DNA from: Cephalotrichum gorgonifer
Taxonomy: Eukaryota > Ascomycota > Sordariomycetes > Microascales > Microascaceae
DNA length: 64,000 bases
Direction: 5' to 3'
Assembly (NCBI GenBank): GCA_900312665.1
Contig: ONZQ02000013.1
Span: 992,001 to 1,056,000 of the forward strand
Made by a program: the position numbers and the translations under genes. The stretch's first letter is position 1; each line of letters begins with the position of its first letter. Under the pieces are notes generated by a model. That model worked only from the letters and a program-made list of their open reading frames with translations. It ran no database searches and was not told where the DNA came from. Shown piece after piece: positions 1-11,708 of the stretch.

Positions 1-2384
1 CTCCAGGGTGTCGATGAACCGCCTCGTCTGCCGGTGCCTGCTCGACACGCAGATGGACATGCTCTCGTCCTTGATGATATAGCCGATGCCGAAGCCGTCG
101 CCCGACGTCGGCCCGAAGCCGAACTGCCGGAGAGACGGGTTTCCGCAGTTCGACGTGGACATGATGGTCGTGTTGAGCTTATCCCAGCCCGGGTCCGCGA
201 AGAGGAGCGGCAGCGGGTGCAGCTCGCGGTTCCGGGACGCCGAGCTCTGGCTGTCGCCGCGCGAGCGCTGCGGCGAGATCGTCTCCCCGTTGACCTGGTC
301 CCTGAGGGGGCTTCCGGCGACGGGGCTGCCGACAGCCGAGCCCGCAGGACTACCGACCGACGAGGCGGGATCCCGGTCCGAGTAGCCCTCCGAGGACGAG
401 TATCCGTTGCTGGTCACGTCGCTCATCGTCTCATCGTCGACGAGTTTCTGCCAGACGCAGAACAGCGCGTAGAGGTGCCTGTCGCACCCTTGGCCCTGCA
501 GACATTCCCGAGTCGTCGAGACGTGGCGCTGGCAGGCCGTCCTGAGCGCGTCGACCTTTTGGTCCGCAGGGTGGTCCGCCCAGAAGGTCTGTACGAAATT
601 CACCGTCTCCTCGGACACGGTCCGAATGGCTTCCGTCCGCCCGTGGAGGTACTTCTTCGTCATGGCCGGCTCATACGTGCATTCTACGCGGCCGTAGAGT
701 CCGAAGTAGGCTGCCTGGAAGGCCATCTGGACAAATGCGTCGGGAGAAAGGCCCATGGACGTGATGAAGTTCTTGCCGTACGCGGAGAAATCGAGGCACT
801 CGAACTCGTTCTGCTCGATAAGGTCGGCGAGGCGAGTCTCGGCGAAGCGCACGGCGATATTGAGCTCGGGGGTCATGTCCCACTCGAGCTTGTGAGGAGT
901 GGTACTAACGTCCCCAAAGCTCTCGGGGTCCCGCTTCGACGGATCGGGACTCGTCGACGCCCATAGCGTAGGGGCCTTGCCATTGATTGTTCGCGCGAAC
1001 CGGAGGATGGTGTCGGTATAGAGGTCACTTGCAAAGCGGAGGACGGTGTGGCCGTCTACACCCGTGTGCTCGAAATTGATCCCCGCGCTGCCGTTCTTGC
1101 AAACGATTATCTGCAGCTTGTCGTACCAGCGGTTGGTGCATGTCCCGATCTGTACGCCCTTCTCAACCTCGCTCGTGCCGCACAGCATGTTACCGCAAAG
1201 AGCTGGGGCGGTGGCGGGCTCTGTGTAATCCAAGCACATGACAAACAGCGCCGTGTCGACGATGGCGAGACACTCGGCGTTGTTAGATCCCTCCTCGCGT
1301 GTGAGGAGATCGCGGAGGCCTGACCAGACCTTGCGGTTCTCGGTACTCAGGACACCAAGCGCGCTCTTAGCAGCCTCTTGGATTGGCGTCTGGGTAGCGT
1401 CGTCGATGATGGTCTGGAGGTTGATGGCGATGTCCCTCTCTGTCATGATGAGGTCCGAGTTGTCGTCCAGGACGTCAAACCAGTAGAACTGGCCGTGGCA
1501 CAGGACGACAACATGCTTGGACTCGGGGTCCTGCTCTATCCGGCAGCCGGCGTCGGTGGGTACTCGGGCCGTCCCAAAGAGCCTCGAGAACTGGTACATG
1601 CAGAGCGGAGTCCCCTTGACCGTATCGGCGGGGAGCTCCTCCTTTCTCACGGCACGGACGAATTCTAGCGCCGAGACGGCGAGTGAAGCGGCTCGTGTTA
1701 CTTGGTTGTTTCTCGCGGGCGTGGGGTCGTCCTCGAGCAAGAAGAAAGGGTTCAGGTTCAGGACAACGGGGTTGTCAAAGTTGAGATACGAGTCGTACCC
1801 TTCGGGGCGCGTTAGTTCGCCAGAATAGTTGTTGGAGGAATAGGATTAAACGCCCGCAAAGTGTTGGACGGAGGTGGACGATACTCACAAAACTGCTCGA
1901 TGTAGCTGGTCTTCCCCTGGGCGTACTTCTTCAGCTTTTCCTGCAACTCCGGCCCATCATTCTTGAGAAACTCGAGTACAGCGTTCCTTGTGTCGGCGTG
2001 CTCTCTCGGCGACTGCAGAGGCTTCAGGGCGGTGAGATATCTCTCGCACGTCTGCTCTAGCTCTGGGATGGGCAGCTTTGGCAAAGAGTCCTGGCCCGAA
2101 AACGTGATCCCGCCTTCCGGGGCCATCTTCCTGTTGCCTGGCGGGGGCACCCTGGGATAGGCGGGCTTGGGTTTTAGAGTGTTGTTACCCGTCTGTGGGC
2201 TTCCGTTGACGCCGTTGACGCCGTTGGTCCCGTTGGTCCCGTTGGTCCCGTTGACGTGGTTGGCGCCGTTTACACCGTTGACGCTAGGTCTATCCTCCCC
2301 AGGGCTCTTCAGGCACGGGTCCGCCAGCGTTTCTCCAAGGGCACGAGGCGCGGTAAATGTGCGGACTGGATGAATCGCCGTCAT
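1..2384 (-). CDS. Carnitine O-acetyltransferase, 3'-truncated (YAT1/FacC-like)
   Basis: Transfers acetyl groups between CoA and carnitine so that acetyl units can move between compartments. Two exons are visible, 2384-1889 and 1799-1, with a GTGAGT intron at 1888-1800; about 765 codons are present and the C-terminus lies outside the window. The start is the ATG at 2384 (ACCATGACG); the frame is open further upstream but without an ATG. Family signatures in order are LPKLPIPELEQTCERYL, DNPVVLNLNPFFLLEDDPTP, the catalytic-histidine segment NFEHTGVDGHTVLRF near residue 409, and MSTSNCGNPSLRQFGFGP close to the window edge. Asn-Gly repeats fill part of the N-terminus, and a Ser/Gly-rich insert encoded at about 200-420 interrupts the C-terminal half. 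No mitochondrial presequence is apparent, and the EHTGVDG segment resembles the YAT1/FacC (cytosolic) branch as I remember it. The family is certain; the branch is an inference. Confidence 0.9.
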
Positions 2385-3813
2385 GGTGTCAGCCCAGGCC
2401 GGTAGAGACGGTTGTTGTTGTAAGCCAAGAAGCAGAAGAGTATTAAGCAAATAGCGGGCAGATGGAGGTGCTTATGTTGAGTCCGCGCAAGGCAGTGCGG
2501 TAAAAGTAGTGGCAGTCTTGGAGGCAGTAAGGGGGCATTACACTTGTGATGCCTTTCGGGCACAAAAGAAGAGATACAAAGAAGTCTGGAGGGAATGGTA
2601 TGTCCTAAAGTAGGGAGTAAGACAGATGGCCGCGAGGCATCCGGACGGACGGGCAAGCCCACCAAGATATACAATGTGGGTCGCGCCGTAAAGGCAGGCT
2701 TGATGGGAGCCGTGGCACCGAAAGCCGACTTGCACCGGTGGAGACTGGTGGGTCGGGAGGTGTGCGGGTGAAAGGGGGGGGTGAGGATTGTGTTCTCTAC
2801 CTACCTACCCGCACTTGGCAGAGATGAGAAACATAGGGGAGCGGGATGAGACAACGTTGATCAAGTGGAGCACTCGCATGGGAACGACGACGCCCGTGGA
2901 CCGCAGGCCAAGAGCTTGACAGGCACGCCAGCTGCTCCGAAGTACAGTATAGTATACCCTACGTAGCCGAGGAGCAGCTCTCCACTTGGGGATATGGCTA
3001 CCTTACCCTGCCATGTGGGTATTGGCACATGTGCCTGAGTGTGTGGGTGGGGGTTCGGGAACATCGCCGAGCGAAATAGCCTCCGCAGGCCCGGGAAGGG
3101 GTATACCATGGACAAGACGCCATGGTCTCGAACATGTGCCGAACGGGCGCATGGGTACTAAGCATGGCGGGCAGGATGTATGATGACGAAAGGAAGAAGG
3201 GAACCCACTCCACTCACCTCGAGGGATGATTCGGAACGGTAACGGTAGGGGAGGAAATTAGAGGCGGTCCGATACGGCCGGGTCAAGGGATAAGAGCCGC
3301 GGGTGGTAATATTGGTAATAACGCGCTCGCATCGACGCTAGGCGGGGAGTGGGCTGGTCAACTACTGAGACAAGTCCCAGACGAGTAGACTATACGTATA
3401 TCTGCCAGCTAATGTGTGTCAGTCGTGAACGGGCGTCGTGAGGAAACGCGGGCCAGGCAGGAGCGAAAAGGCACGTCCTGCTCATGGTCTCTTCTTCCCA
3501 GACAGCCTCCCCGCCTAATACTACTGAAGATATCCTCGTGGCTCGCCTCGCCCCAGCCGGGTAGAGCTCGCCGGACATACGTAGGTAGGGTTCTAGGCCA
3601 GACCGAGCCCGGTTTGAGGGGCGTGGACTATACCTTTTGCGGACATAGGCTCCAGACAAGGAGAAAAGGATTGGAGGTAAGAATACGAGAGTAGCTTGGG
3701 GAAAGCCCAGTGCTACCTGTGGAGACACTTAGGTCTGTGGGATGATGGAGCAAATAGCCAAGAGGTCGTTTTTCGGACGACGGGAGGTTTTTCGGGGTGC
3801 GGCGGCAAGGTCC

Positions 3814-3832
3814 GGGGGGGGGGGGGGGGGGG
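3814..3832. repeat. Poly-G homopolymer (G19)
   Basis: Nineteen consecutive G on the plus strand in non-coding DNA. The exact length may be unreliable because of sequencing error in homopolymers. Confidence 0.9.
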
Positions 3833-5713
3833 TCGGTGTGTGTACTTGTGGCTGATTTGAGCTACTGTGACGTTGCTTGAAAGTGTACGAGTACAAAAAA
3901 ACACACGTAATAATAGCGAGGGGAATGAGAGGGAAAGGGTGGGGAATTTTCTCGGGGAGAGACAGTGCTCACGCGAAGGATGTTTGAGGAGCGCAGGTGG
4001 AATCGTCACAGCAGTATATACGACTTTAAAAAAGTGAGAAAAACGGGAGAAAAAGACAAGTTGTGGTGGGCGTGTGATGATATCAGACTCTGGGGTATTA
4101 GTGCTGGCTCAGTTCCAAGGTTGGGGGTTGTGGCGTCTAAGTACTCATGTACTCATATTACCCGCAGAAATACTACCTGCTGACAGGGGTGCTGCCTGGG
4201 TGCGACTGGGGCACCTGATGGGTGATGGAGGAGACTCTTGATCAGCATGTGAGATCTCTCCGAATCTACAAGTACGGGTACGAGTACTTCTCAGGGTAAT
4301 AACGCTTAGTGGTACCTGCTCTCCACAGCCTCGGGGTCACGGGGATATCTCGCACCCACTCAGACCGAGGAAGAGCATAGCCAGATGAGAGAAAGTGATG
4401 GATGTGGATTTATTTACCAGCGACACTTCTGAGTATCGCGCATGACTCGGACCGGAGCCAAAACCTGCTTTGAATGGTGGATATACTCCGTAACGATAAG
4501 AGTACTAATAAGCTGGCAAGGAATTAAGGGCGCGGGTATCAACCAACATTGTTGGAAGGCATTTACATTCGGGATGACGCCCTCAGAAGGGGTACGGACA
4601 AACGGGGGAGGATGTGCGGGGTTGCTTAATATATCGCCTTGTGGGTCCAAGGACGAACGGGAGTTCTAGATCTGGTAAGCGGTGGATCCAGGCGAAACGT
4701 GGGGTTCCAAGCACCCCTCCAAAAGGCCCCAAAAGGCCCCCAAAGACACCAAGGATCTCTAAACTGTCTCACTCATCCTTTTCTGGAAACGGGCGTGGCT
4801 GACAGAGATACAACTATGGGGTCGCATCCCCGCTGGTGGCTATATGATCATTGCACTGGGATAGTTCAACTCTAGAATAACGAGCTTTAATCCAATTCAC
4901 CAAGTCAGGTCAGCAATCCAGCTCCATCTGGGGAGGCGCAATGGAACCCCGCATAATACCCCGGCTAACTCGGCCGGGGCCGCACCCAGCCACGGGCCAC
5001 GCCTGCACTCCGTACTCGTCCGGACATGTGCACCGCAGGACAAAGGTACACACAGGTAATGTGCTTGTACCCATGGTGCCGCCCAGCATATTACTAGTCA
5101 CCTATTTCCCCATCGATTCGGCGTCCATATAGCTAGAGGAAAGTCGACGTCTCTTCATCTTCGTTCAAATCATATTATGTCCCACCCCAGTTCGAACGTC
5201 GAGGAGAGACACTGACTGGAACTCGGCTGAAGCGGATATCCGGCATGCCAGCCAGCTCGCGGACCTTCAAGTACTCCAAGTCTTTGGGACCGTGGCCCAA
5301 GAGGGAAGTCAGAGATCAGAAAGCATAATATCTCCCGGGAAAATCTGGAAATGGCATTGATTTCTGCATTTATGCGTTCTCAATTCCTCTCTAGATCTCG
5401 GCAACGGGGTCCCTACAAGACGAATACTGTATCCCATGACGAAAAACATCAGACGAAGCATCCTGTATGACGTGATGTCGACGGGATGGTGGTGACCCTC
5501 TACTAAGGACTCCTTTTCTAAAGCTGAGCCGGGCCCGGTCGGCCGCCGCACCACCATCCTTTGGTTCGAAAACGGCAGGCTTGTCCTGCGTAAAGCCACC
5601 CGCAGTGTGGCAACACGCAGGGAGGTATCTTCACCAAGACCTTCTTTCCTATCAATATCTATAAAGTATGTCTACGATTAAAGGCCAGAAAACATGCGGG
5701 TGAACCAACCCGA

Positions 5714-5726
5714 CCCCCCCCCCCCC
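5714..5726. repeat. Poly-C homopolymer (C13)
   Basis: Thirteen consecutive C on the plus strand in the same gene-poor region. Confidence 0.9.
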
Positions 5727-8421
5727 GTTTTACGGTTGCCCGTAGATATGGTCATTCCATCTTACCAGTTCTCGCCCATGCGGCTGAGGGACACGTAAAA
5801 TGGGGACCAGAGTCGAGGTCGAGCCCTGAAGGGCGACTATCTACAGGCATCCCTTCGATATACAAGGGTCGGATACCAACCACGACGTACCCGCCTGCTC
5901 CCGATCTCGTAAACAAAGCGAGAAACCTCACTTACAAGCCCGAGGGCTAACAAGCGCTCCCCGTCGCGCAGGTGAATTCCAATACCAACTCCAGGTCACG
6001 GCGTCCCTCAACCTCACTTCCGCCGCCTTCATCCCCTCCTGGGTACGGGCCATACATGGTAATCCGGCACCAACTTCCCCTTGAGGTAGCGGCACTCGGC
6101 TTGCTTCTCTGTCTCATCGAGAAACTCCTCGGGCCCCAACAGATCGCATGCATCGACTCTGCCTGCGATACGAGTGGGCGCGGGACCCGCCTCTCCGATC
6201 ACATTAGGGTGATCAGCTGCTGGGGCCAGCTCCGATTCCTCCTCAGTATGAGCATCGTGGGCCGGGGTCGCTGATGGTGCCGCTGTGCGTCGGCGGCCCG
6301 TCGGCTGTACCATGCGCGGCCTAGGAGCTCTTTATGTCGGAGGATAGGATGTTGGGCGTCAGGTGGTTGTGAAAGAAGCCGATGATCCATGAGACACCAT
6401 CTCCGATGGGAACGTCGGATGTATATCGTACAAGCATGCTTCCTTTACAACCGGGGCATGGCTATCTTTTGTGCTGAACTCGAAAGGAGGGGAAATGGCT
6501 ACACAGACGCAGACGGTGGTTTAACGGAGCCGATACCAATCTTGTCCTCCTCTACGATATATTTCGTCCTCGCTGCTGTACGTCCCCCCGCCCCAGCGAA
6601 ACTTTGGCTGGGGCCATCTCCGCCGAATATCCGAGTCTTATAACCGCAGGGCGATGAACCACCCCACGCCGGAATCGGCCTGCTCTTCTTCTCTACCCCC
6701 TGTGTCGAGGGCATGTGAAGGAGAGCCTATTAGCGCCTGGGATTTACCGTCTTCGCCGAGGTTATGTAGCAACGAAATATGGGTTGCTATCCGGAGGTTC
6801 CGCCTTTCGTAGTCGACCTTTACTAGCGTTCCATCTAGTCAAGGTTTGGCCCCGTAGCACTTATACACCTCCATGCAGCGGGGGGACGAGCGAGCTCACT
6901 TGCGAAAACCTTGACTCCATCCGGGAGCTCGTGGTGATCATACGAGTACGCAGAGTTAGCATGAGGGCTTTGTAGGTATCGTGGCTGCTTTCCTTCGCGG
7001 CACTGTCGTAATACCCGAATACAAGAGATGGGAGGAGAACCCGTGGGCCCGTCTTCGTCCTCCCCGAGCCGTATGCCTGGGCGATCGTCAAGGGCGACGC
7101 GTACCAAAGTATCCAGTGCCGGGCTCGGGAGAAGGTGGCTTGGAAAAGTGGATGTGAGTGAGAAGAAGAATGCGAATCCCAGGCTGAAAACGCCGTTCTA
7201 GGATCCTAGGACCGTCTTTGGTTGGGAGTACGTGCCCCTGAAAACTAGAAGTAGAGCGGCTCTTCTGTATTTGGAGGTATCAAATCCACCGGCCGAGATC
7301 GGGCGGGGCCCGTCAGAAGAGCCGTCGGGCGCGCTTCATAATGTCTCTCATGTCAGTAGGTCTTAGATAAGAACGGATGGCTTTCGTCTATTCGAACGCC
7401 GTTTAACACAAAGTAGTTGGGGTGACCTAACTCCGTACACTTATTATTTCTCAACGGGCGCGCCGATCAACCAGGATCGGGAGATATTATCCCCTTAGCA
7501 AGCTTGAAAATGTGGGGATAGGAATCCAGGAACGCGGCCGGTATCGCAGGAGCTCCGCCCCTCCTCCCCCGCCTCCGACATCATGGTGGTAGCGAATTAA
7601 TTCAGCCCCAGGGGAGCTTTCGTCGTACTCGTAATTGTACGGTGTAGGCCGTGAAGCTAGCTTAGCCAAGCTATCCAGGAATCCACTTTTAATAGATTGA
7701 TAAGGTCCTGGTGTCGAATGTCTCGTGTCTTGGCCAGGGAACGCATCTGACCTGTCTCGCGGCTTCCTTCCACCTCCAGGGCAGATGAGGGTAGAAAATG
7801 GGCAGGAATGCAGATGGACCTGGGGTACTCCTTCCATTCCCTTGCCCACTTGCCCATGTGTCCCGCGCGCCCCTTCCCCTTTTCCAATTCTATGTGTCAC
7901 CTGCACATGCAGCTTTGCACGAGTACGAGTATACGTATAGAAAGAACAGGAAGGTACCGTCAGAGTACGGGCGATCCACCTGCTCAAATGCGGCCGTAGA
8001 TTGGAGTCCCGGGAGCCAAATCGATCACGCCAGAATGAGAGGGCTGGGTCCCAACGCAACATCATCTAGTTTTTCTGTTCATGTGTTCCCTGTCCATCCA
8101 CTTATACGCCAAGCACCCTCTGATCCCTTCTGTCGGTAGTCTCTTCCGGAGCTCTCACCGCCCCTCAGCTGACGTTTTCTATAAGTATGTGCATATCTAC
8201 GTACCGATAACCTCGACAATCTCCCAACGCCTCAGCTCCGACAGAAAAGCCGGGGCACGTTTGTTCCAGAAACGTTCCGTTTACTTATTTACGTACCTCT
8301 CCCTCCCCCTGCCTTCTCCCTCCCTTCTCCCTTCCCTCCCTCATGGCAACCGGGATATTATAGCAACCCCTCCCCATCATTCCCTTCCCCTCCCAATCTC
8401 TCTCCTCGAACGAAGCCGAAA

Positions 8422-9387
8422 ATGGGGTCCTGCGACCAAGAGGGGGGAGATCTTATCGACCCCTCCCCCGCAATCTGGCTCGAATTCCGGCTTCTCGACC
8501 CTCCCGCCCCGGCGACCCCACCCCGCGATCTCGCCGGAGCCCCCGCGTCTTTCCCCCTCTTCACCTCCCTCCCTGCCGAGATCCGCCTCCAGATATATGA
8601 CGCGGCCCTCCTCCCACGGACTATCCTCCTAACCTGCAAGATATCCTCCCCCGCCTTCTCCACCTTCCCCCCTCCCATCCCCGACCACGCCTCGCCGGCC
8701 CCCGCCGTGACCCCCCGCTTCTCGTGTCCGCCCGCTCCTGCCCTCCTCCATGTCTCCCGTGAGGCCCGCGCCTTCGCGGCCCGCCGCTACACGCCCAGTT
8801 TCGGCTACCGAATCTCCCCCCTCCACACCTCGACACCCCTCCGCCTCGCGCCCCGCGTCTACTTCGACTTCGACCGCGACGCCCTCCTCCTAGCCGGCGA
8901 GCTCGAGCCGTGCACCCCGCACGGATTCCACGCGCCCATGGTGTACTTCCTCGATAAGGTGGAGTGCTCGCGCGTCAAGAGGATCGCATGTGCTGCCGAC
9001 GCGCTCCGATCCAAATACCCCACCGCGCCCCTCCATTCGACGGCGACGACGACGACTGCCTTGCGTGGCAATTCGATGATGGTGGGTTCGGGATTAGGGA
9101 TGGGTATGGGGAGGGTTGAGGTCGACGATGAGGTCGTCTTCGTTATGCTCTCGCACGTCCTCGACCGCTTCTCAGGCGTGGACACCGTCTTTGTTCCCTT
9201 TGATGGACTTCGCTGCTCGAAGGGGGAGGAGGGGGCCGGGGGGATGGAGAGCTGGGAAGAGAGCGGCGGGGATGCGATCCAGAAGATCTGGGACGGGTGG
9301 GTCTTGGGGGTCACGACCCAGGGGTCATCACTGAGGGGGAAGAGGATCCCTTTGGTGAGGGAGGAGGACCTAGAGCGGGTGTGGTAG
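8422..9387 (+). CDS. 2EXR domain-containing protein
   Basis: A single-exon protein of 321 residues starting at an ATG in context GAAAATGGGG. Residues about 48-70 (FPLFTSLPAEIRLQIYDAAL, then LPR) match the start of the fungal 2EXR domain. The matching second part is PALLHVSREARAFAARRY near residue 108, followed by a YFDFDRDALLL segment near 150 that is usual in this family. The C-terminal half is more variable, with a Met/Gly-rich patch (GSGLGMGMGR). The 2EXR family is greatly expanded in filamentous ascomycetes and has no established biochemical role, so no function is assigned. It converges with the minus-strand gene ending at 9839. Confidence 0.85.
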   Translation: MGSCDQEGGDLIDPSPAIWLEFRLLDPPAPATPPRDLAGAPASFPLFTSLPAEIRLQIYDAALLPRTILLTCKISSPAFSTFPPPIPDHASPAPAVTPRFSCPPAPALLHVSREARAFAARRYTPSFGYRISPLHTSTPLRLAPRVYFDFDRDALLLAGELEPCTPHGFHAPMVYFLDKVECSRVKRIACAADALRSKYPTAPLHSTATTTTALRGNSMMVGSGLGMGMGRVEVDDEVVFVMLSHVLDRFSGVDTVFVPFDGLRCSKGEEGAGGMESWEESGGDAIQKIWDGWVLGVTTQGSSLRGKRIPLVREEDLERVW

Positions 9388-9838
9388 GGGTGAGTCCTAG
9401 AGGTAAGTACTAGGGGTGAGTATTTGGGGGGGGGCGGACGGGGAGGAGGTGCCTGGACAAAAAAAGCAGGTGTAGTGAGGCGGCCGCAACCATCGTGTTC
9501 TCACTTTCAGGTGGGGACGAGTAAGGGAAGGGGGACGTCACGGCTGGCCCGAGTATTTCATCGTAATCCATTAGTATTGCTTTGCCGAAAAGCCTTTTAA
9601 GTAGTAGAGCTGCGTCTACCAGAGGGGGGTATTCTCTAAGACATGAAGAGAAAAAAAAAAAAGATCGCCTGGGCGGCGCTATAATACAGAAAACATCGTT
9701 TTATCGTCACAATCACCCTTCTCTCCTTCTCCCTTCTGCCGTGTTCCGGTCGCTTGCTTCGAAACAAATCAGGGCCAAGTCAAGGCACCTCGGCCAGTCT
9801 CAATATCGCTCAATAAATTTGAGGACAACACCACCTCT
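9388..9838. other. Convergent intergenic region
   Basis: Lies between the 3' ends of the 2EXR gene (+) and the conserved protein (-). It holds an A12 run at 9651-9662 and nothing else I can support. Confidence 0.6.
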
Positions 9839-10847
9839 CTATTCCTTTCCCCGGTCCCTCCTCCAGCAGGCCGCGGGCATGGGCAGCGGGTCGGGCGTGC
9901 CCCGCTGCCTAATCCCCCCCAGAACTCTGTCGGTGAAGCTCACGACCCTCGATCCCACGCCCTTGCTCCAGTGCCGGCTGTGCTCCGCGCTCTCAATGGT
10001 GTGGTCGAGGACCCTCCCCTTCCCGTCGAACTGGAACGCGAACAGCCCGTGGAACTCCGTGGGCATGTCCTCCTCCTCGCCGCCGGGGGATATCCGCGCC
10101 GCCATGTTCCTCAGGAACTCCGAGGGCAGCGACGAGGGCTCTGTCACCCAGCGGACGACGAGGACTTCGTCCAGGGACCCGATGCGCGCGGGCACGAAGG
10201 GGAGGGGCCCCTGCTGGAGGCGGACGCTCTGGACCTCTATGCCGACGCTTCCGATTATCGGGAGGCGGTTCCAGGCGAGCGGGGAGGTCCAGAGGGCGGC
10301 CTTGTAGGCGGCCTTGCCGTTGGCGACGGGGAGGTGGGGGTGGGTCGTGGGGAAGAGGTGGAGGGAGATGTTGGGGGCGAGGATCTCGGGAGGGAGTGGT
10401 TGTTGGAGGATCGTCGGGAGGCGGTCTTTGAGTGTGGAAATCGCTTGGCCCCGGTTAGTTCTACTGCCATTAGGGGAGGAGGTTAGGGGGGTTTTTTTTC
10501 CTCGTTGGGAAGACATGGTATGTGTAGTGGGCCGTGGTTGCGAACTTACTCTTGCCCAGGTTCAACCTCTCCTCATCAGCCTTCTTCTTCTTCGAGTCCT
10601 CGGGCGGGACCTCGTCGCCGGCCAGGACCCAATATTGCCTCGACCCTGCCACCCGTCTCTTCACGGTGGACAGCGCATCGTTTCGAGTCTGCTGTGTCCC
10701 TAACGGCGCAATCGTGTGGTATCCCGGGGCCTTAGAGCTTGACTGAGTGGATCGTGCAGGGGCAAGAGCCACAGGCGCACGAGGATATACCTTGCGTCGG
10801 GCCGTGAAACGAGCGCCAGCTGATAGCTGGCGCAAAGCCGGTGCCAT
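9839..10847 (-). CDS. Conserved fungal protein of unknown function
   Basis: Two exons, 10847-10550 and 10443-9839, separated by a 106-base GTAAGT...CAAG intron; the spliced protein is 300 residues. The join gives LNLGK-TISTLKDRLPTIL, which agrees with the pattern I remember for related fungal proteins. The N-terminus (MAPALRQLSAGARFTARRK) is basic and free of acidic residues, as expected for a mitochondrial presequence, but that is a prediction. Later conserved-looking segments are ISLHLFPTTHPHLP, YKAALWTSPLAWNRLP and FHGLFAFQFDGKGRVLDHTI, which suggest a SnoaL/NTF2-like fold. No catalytic motif is evident and I cannot name a function. Confidence 0.8.
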
Positions 10848-11708
10848 GGGCCCAGGTCAGGTGGGTTAATGAGAGGGAGTAGGAGGTAATGGGTGTGTGA
10901 GATGGTCGAAGCTGGGGGCAGGGAGGCAGTGGCGATGCCAATGCCAATGCCAATGCCGATGGATGCCGGCACTTGTTCGTCAGGTTCTGAGCTGATGTGC
11001 CAGCAGATAGGTTGATTTTTCTCAGTGATTGTATTCGCAGTTCCTAACACACAGTATTTGTCAAAGAGAAAGTTGATTCTTTGTGAATTGTGTGGCGAGG
11101 GTCGAACAAATAGAACAGGGAGGAAGGTGCGAGGTAGGTTGTTGCATGCAAAATAATGGGGTGGGTTGCGCGTGGTGATGTCAGTACTTTCTGTTGGAGC
11201 TGGTGAAAGAGAGGACCCACCTTCCGCCCAAGGTAGACCAGTCCCCACACTCCACTAATTTCATGGGCAGGCGAACATTCTTACCATACCAACATCGTCA
11301 TGACAAGTGAAAGAGGGAGAGAAGAGGGAGGAGAGAGTAAAAGGATCTGTACGTTTGGAATAGAACATGTATGGCTACAGAAATATTCAGCACTTCTCTT
11401 TAGAATATTGTCACAGGGCAGGAAAACGCTTCCGCTTCCGAACTATGTATGGTGGCACCACTTTCTTTTCCTCCCCACTGTCCATGAGTTTGAGACCAAT
11501 GAGCTGCTGGATATTGCATCTCTAAAAGCGCCCGAAAGCATCCCTGTAGCCATACATCCCGTACATCCCGAAGCATTGCAACTAGTTAATACATTGCCGC
11601 AAGCTCTAAGCTATGTAGCTACTAGGTTCCAACACTTCGGGCTGAATCGTGTAATGAATGACCCTTTACCCTCTCCCACTCTCGTGAACCCTAAAGCCAA
11701 TAATGGTC
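10848..11708. other. Intergenic region with short hexamer repeat
   Basis: Upstream of the conserved protein and downstream of the CorA-like gene, both minus. Four near-perfect ATGCCA units sit at 10935-10958. A frame at 11300-11761 (+) overlaps the CorA-like 3' end and is probably chance. Confidence 0.5.

Larger units (their letters stand above)
2385..8421. other. Gene-poor 6-kb intergenic region
   Basis: No open frame here has a recognisable domain, a good start context and coding-like composition together. It probably holds the promoters of the carnitine acetyltransferase (-) and the 2EXR gene (+). Visible structure is a G19 run at 3814-3832, a C13 run at 5714-5726, a doubled AAAAGGCCCC decamer near 4720-4740, and several GTACGAGTAC-type palindromes (3885-3894, 4278-4287, about 7921). 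Weak frames at 6029-6313 (-), 6389-6643 (+) and 7487-8065 (-) cannot be supported as genes. Confidence 0.6.

Noticed and set aside
34..966. 310-codon plus-strand frame at the left edge
   Set aside because: Antisense to the carnitine acetyltransferase, whose conserved motifs account for this DNA.
5560..5585. GGTTCGA stretch resembling a tRNA T-loop
   Set aside because: No matching A box, acceptor stem or cloverleaf could be drawn around it.
7487..8065. 192-codon minus-strand frame
   Set aside because: Low-complexity glycine run, no domain and no supporting splice or start context; likely chance.
2385..8421. RIP-mutated repeat as the cause of the gene-poor block
   Set aside because: Base composition is not strongly AT-biased and there is no obvious TpA excess by eye; a repeat search would be needed to revisit this.
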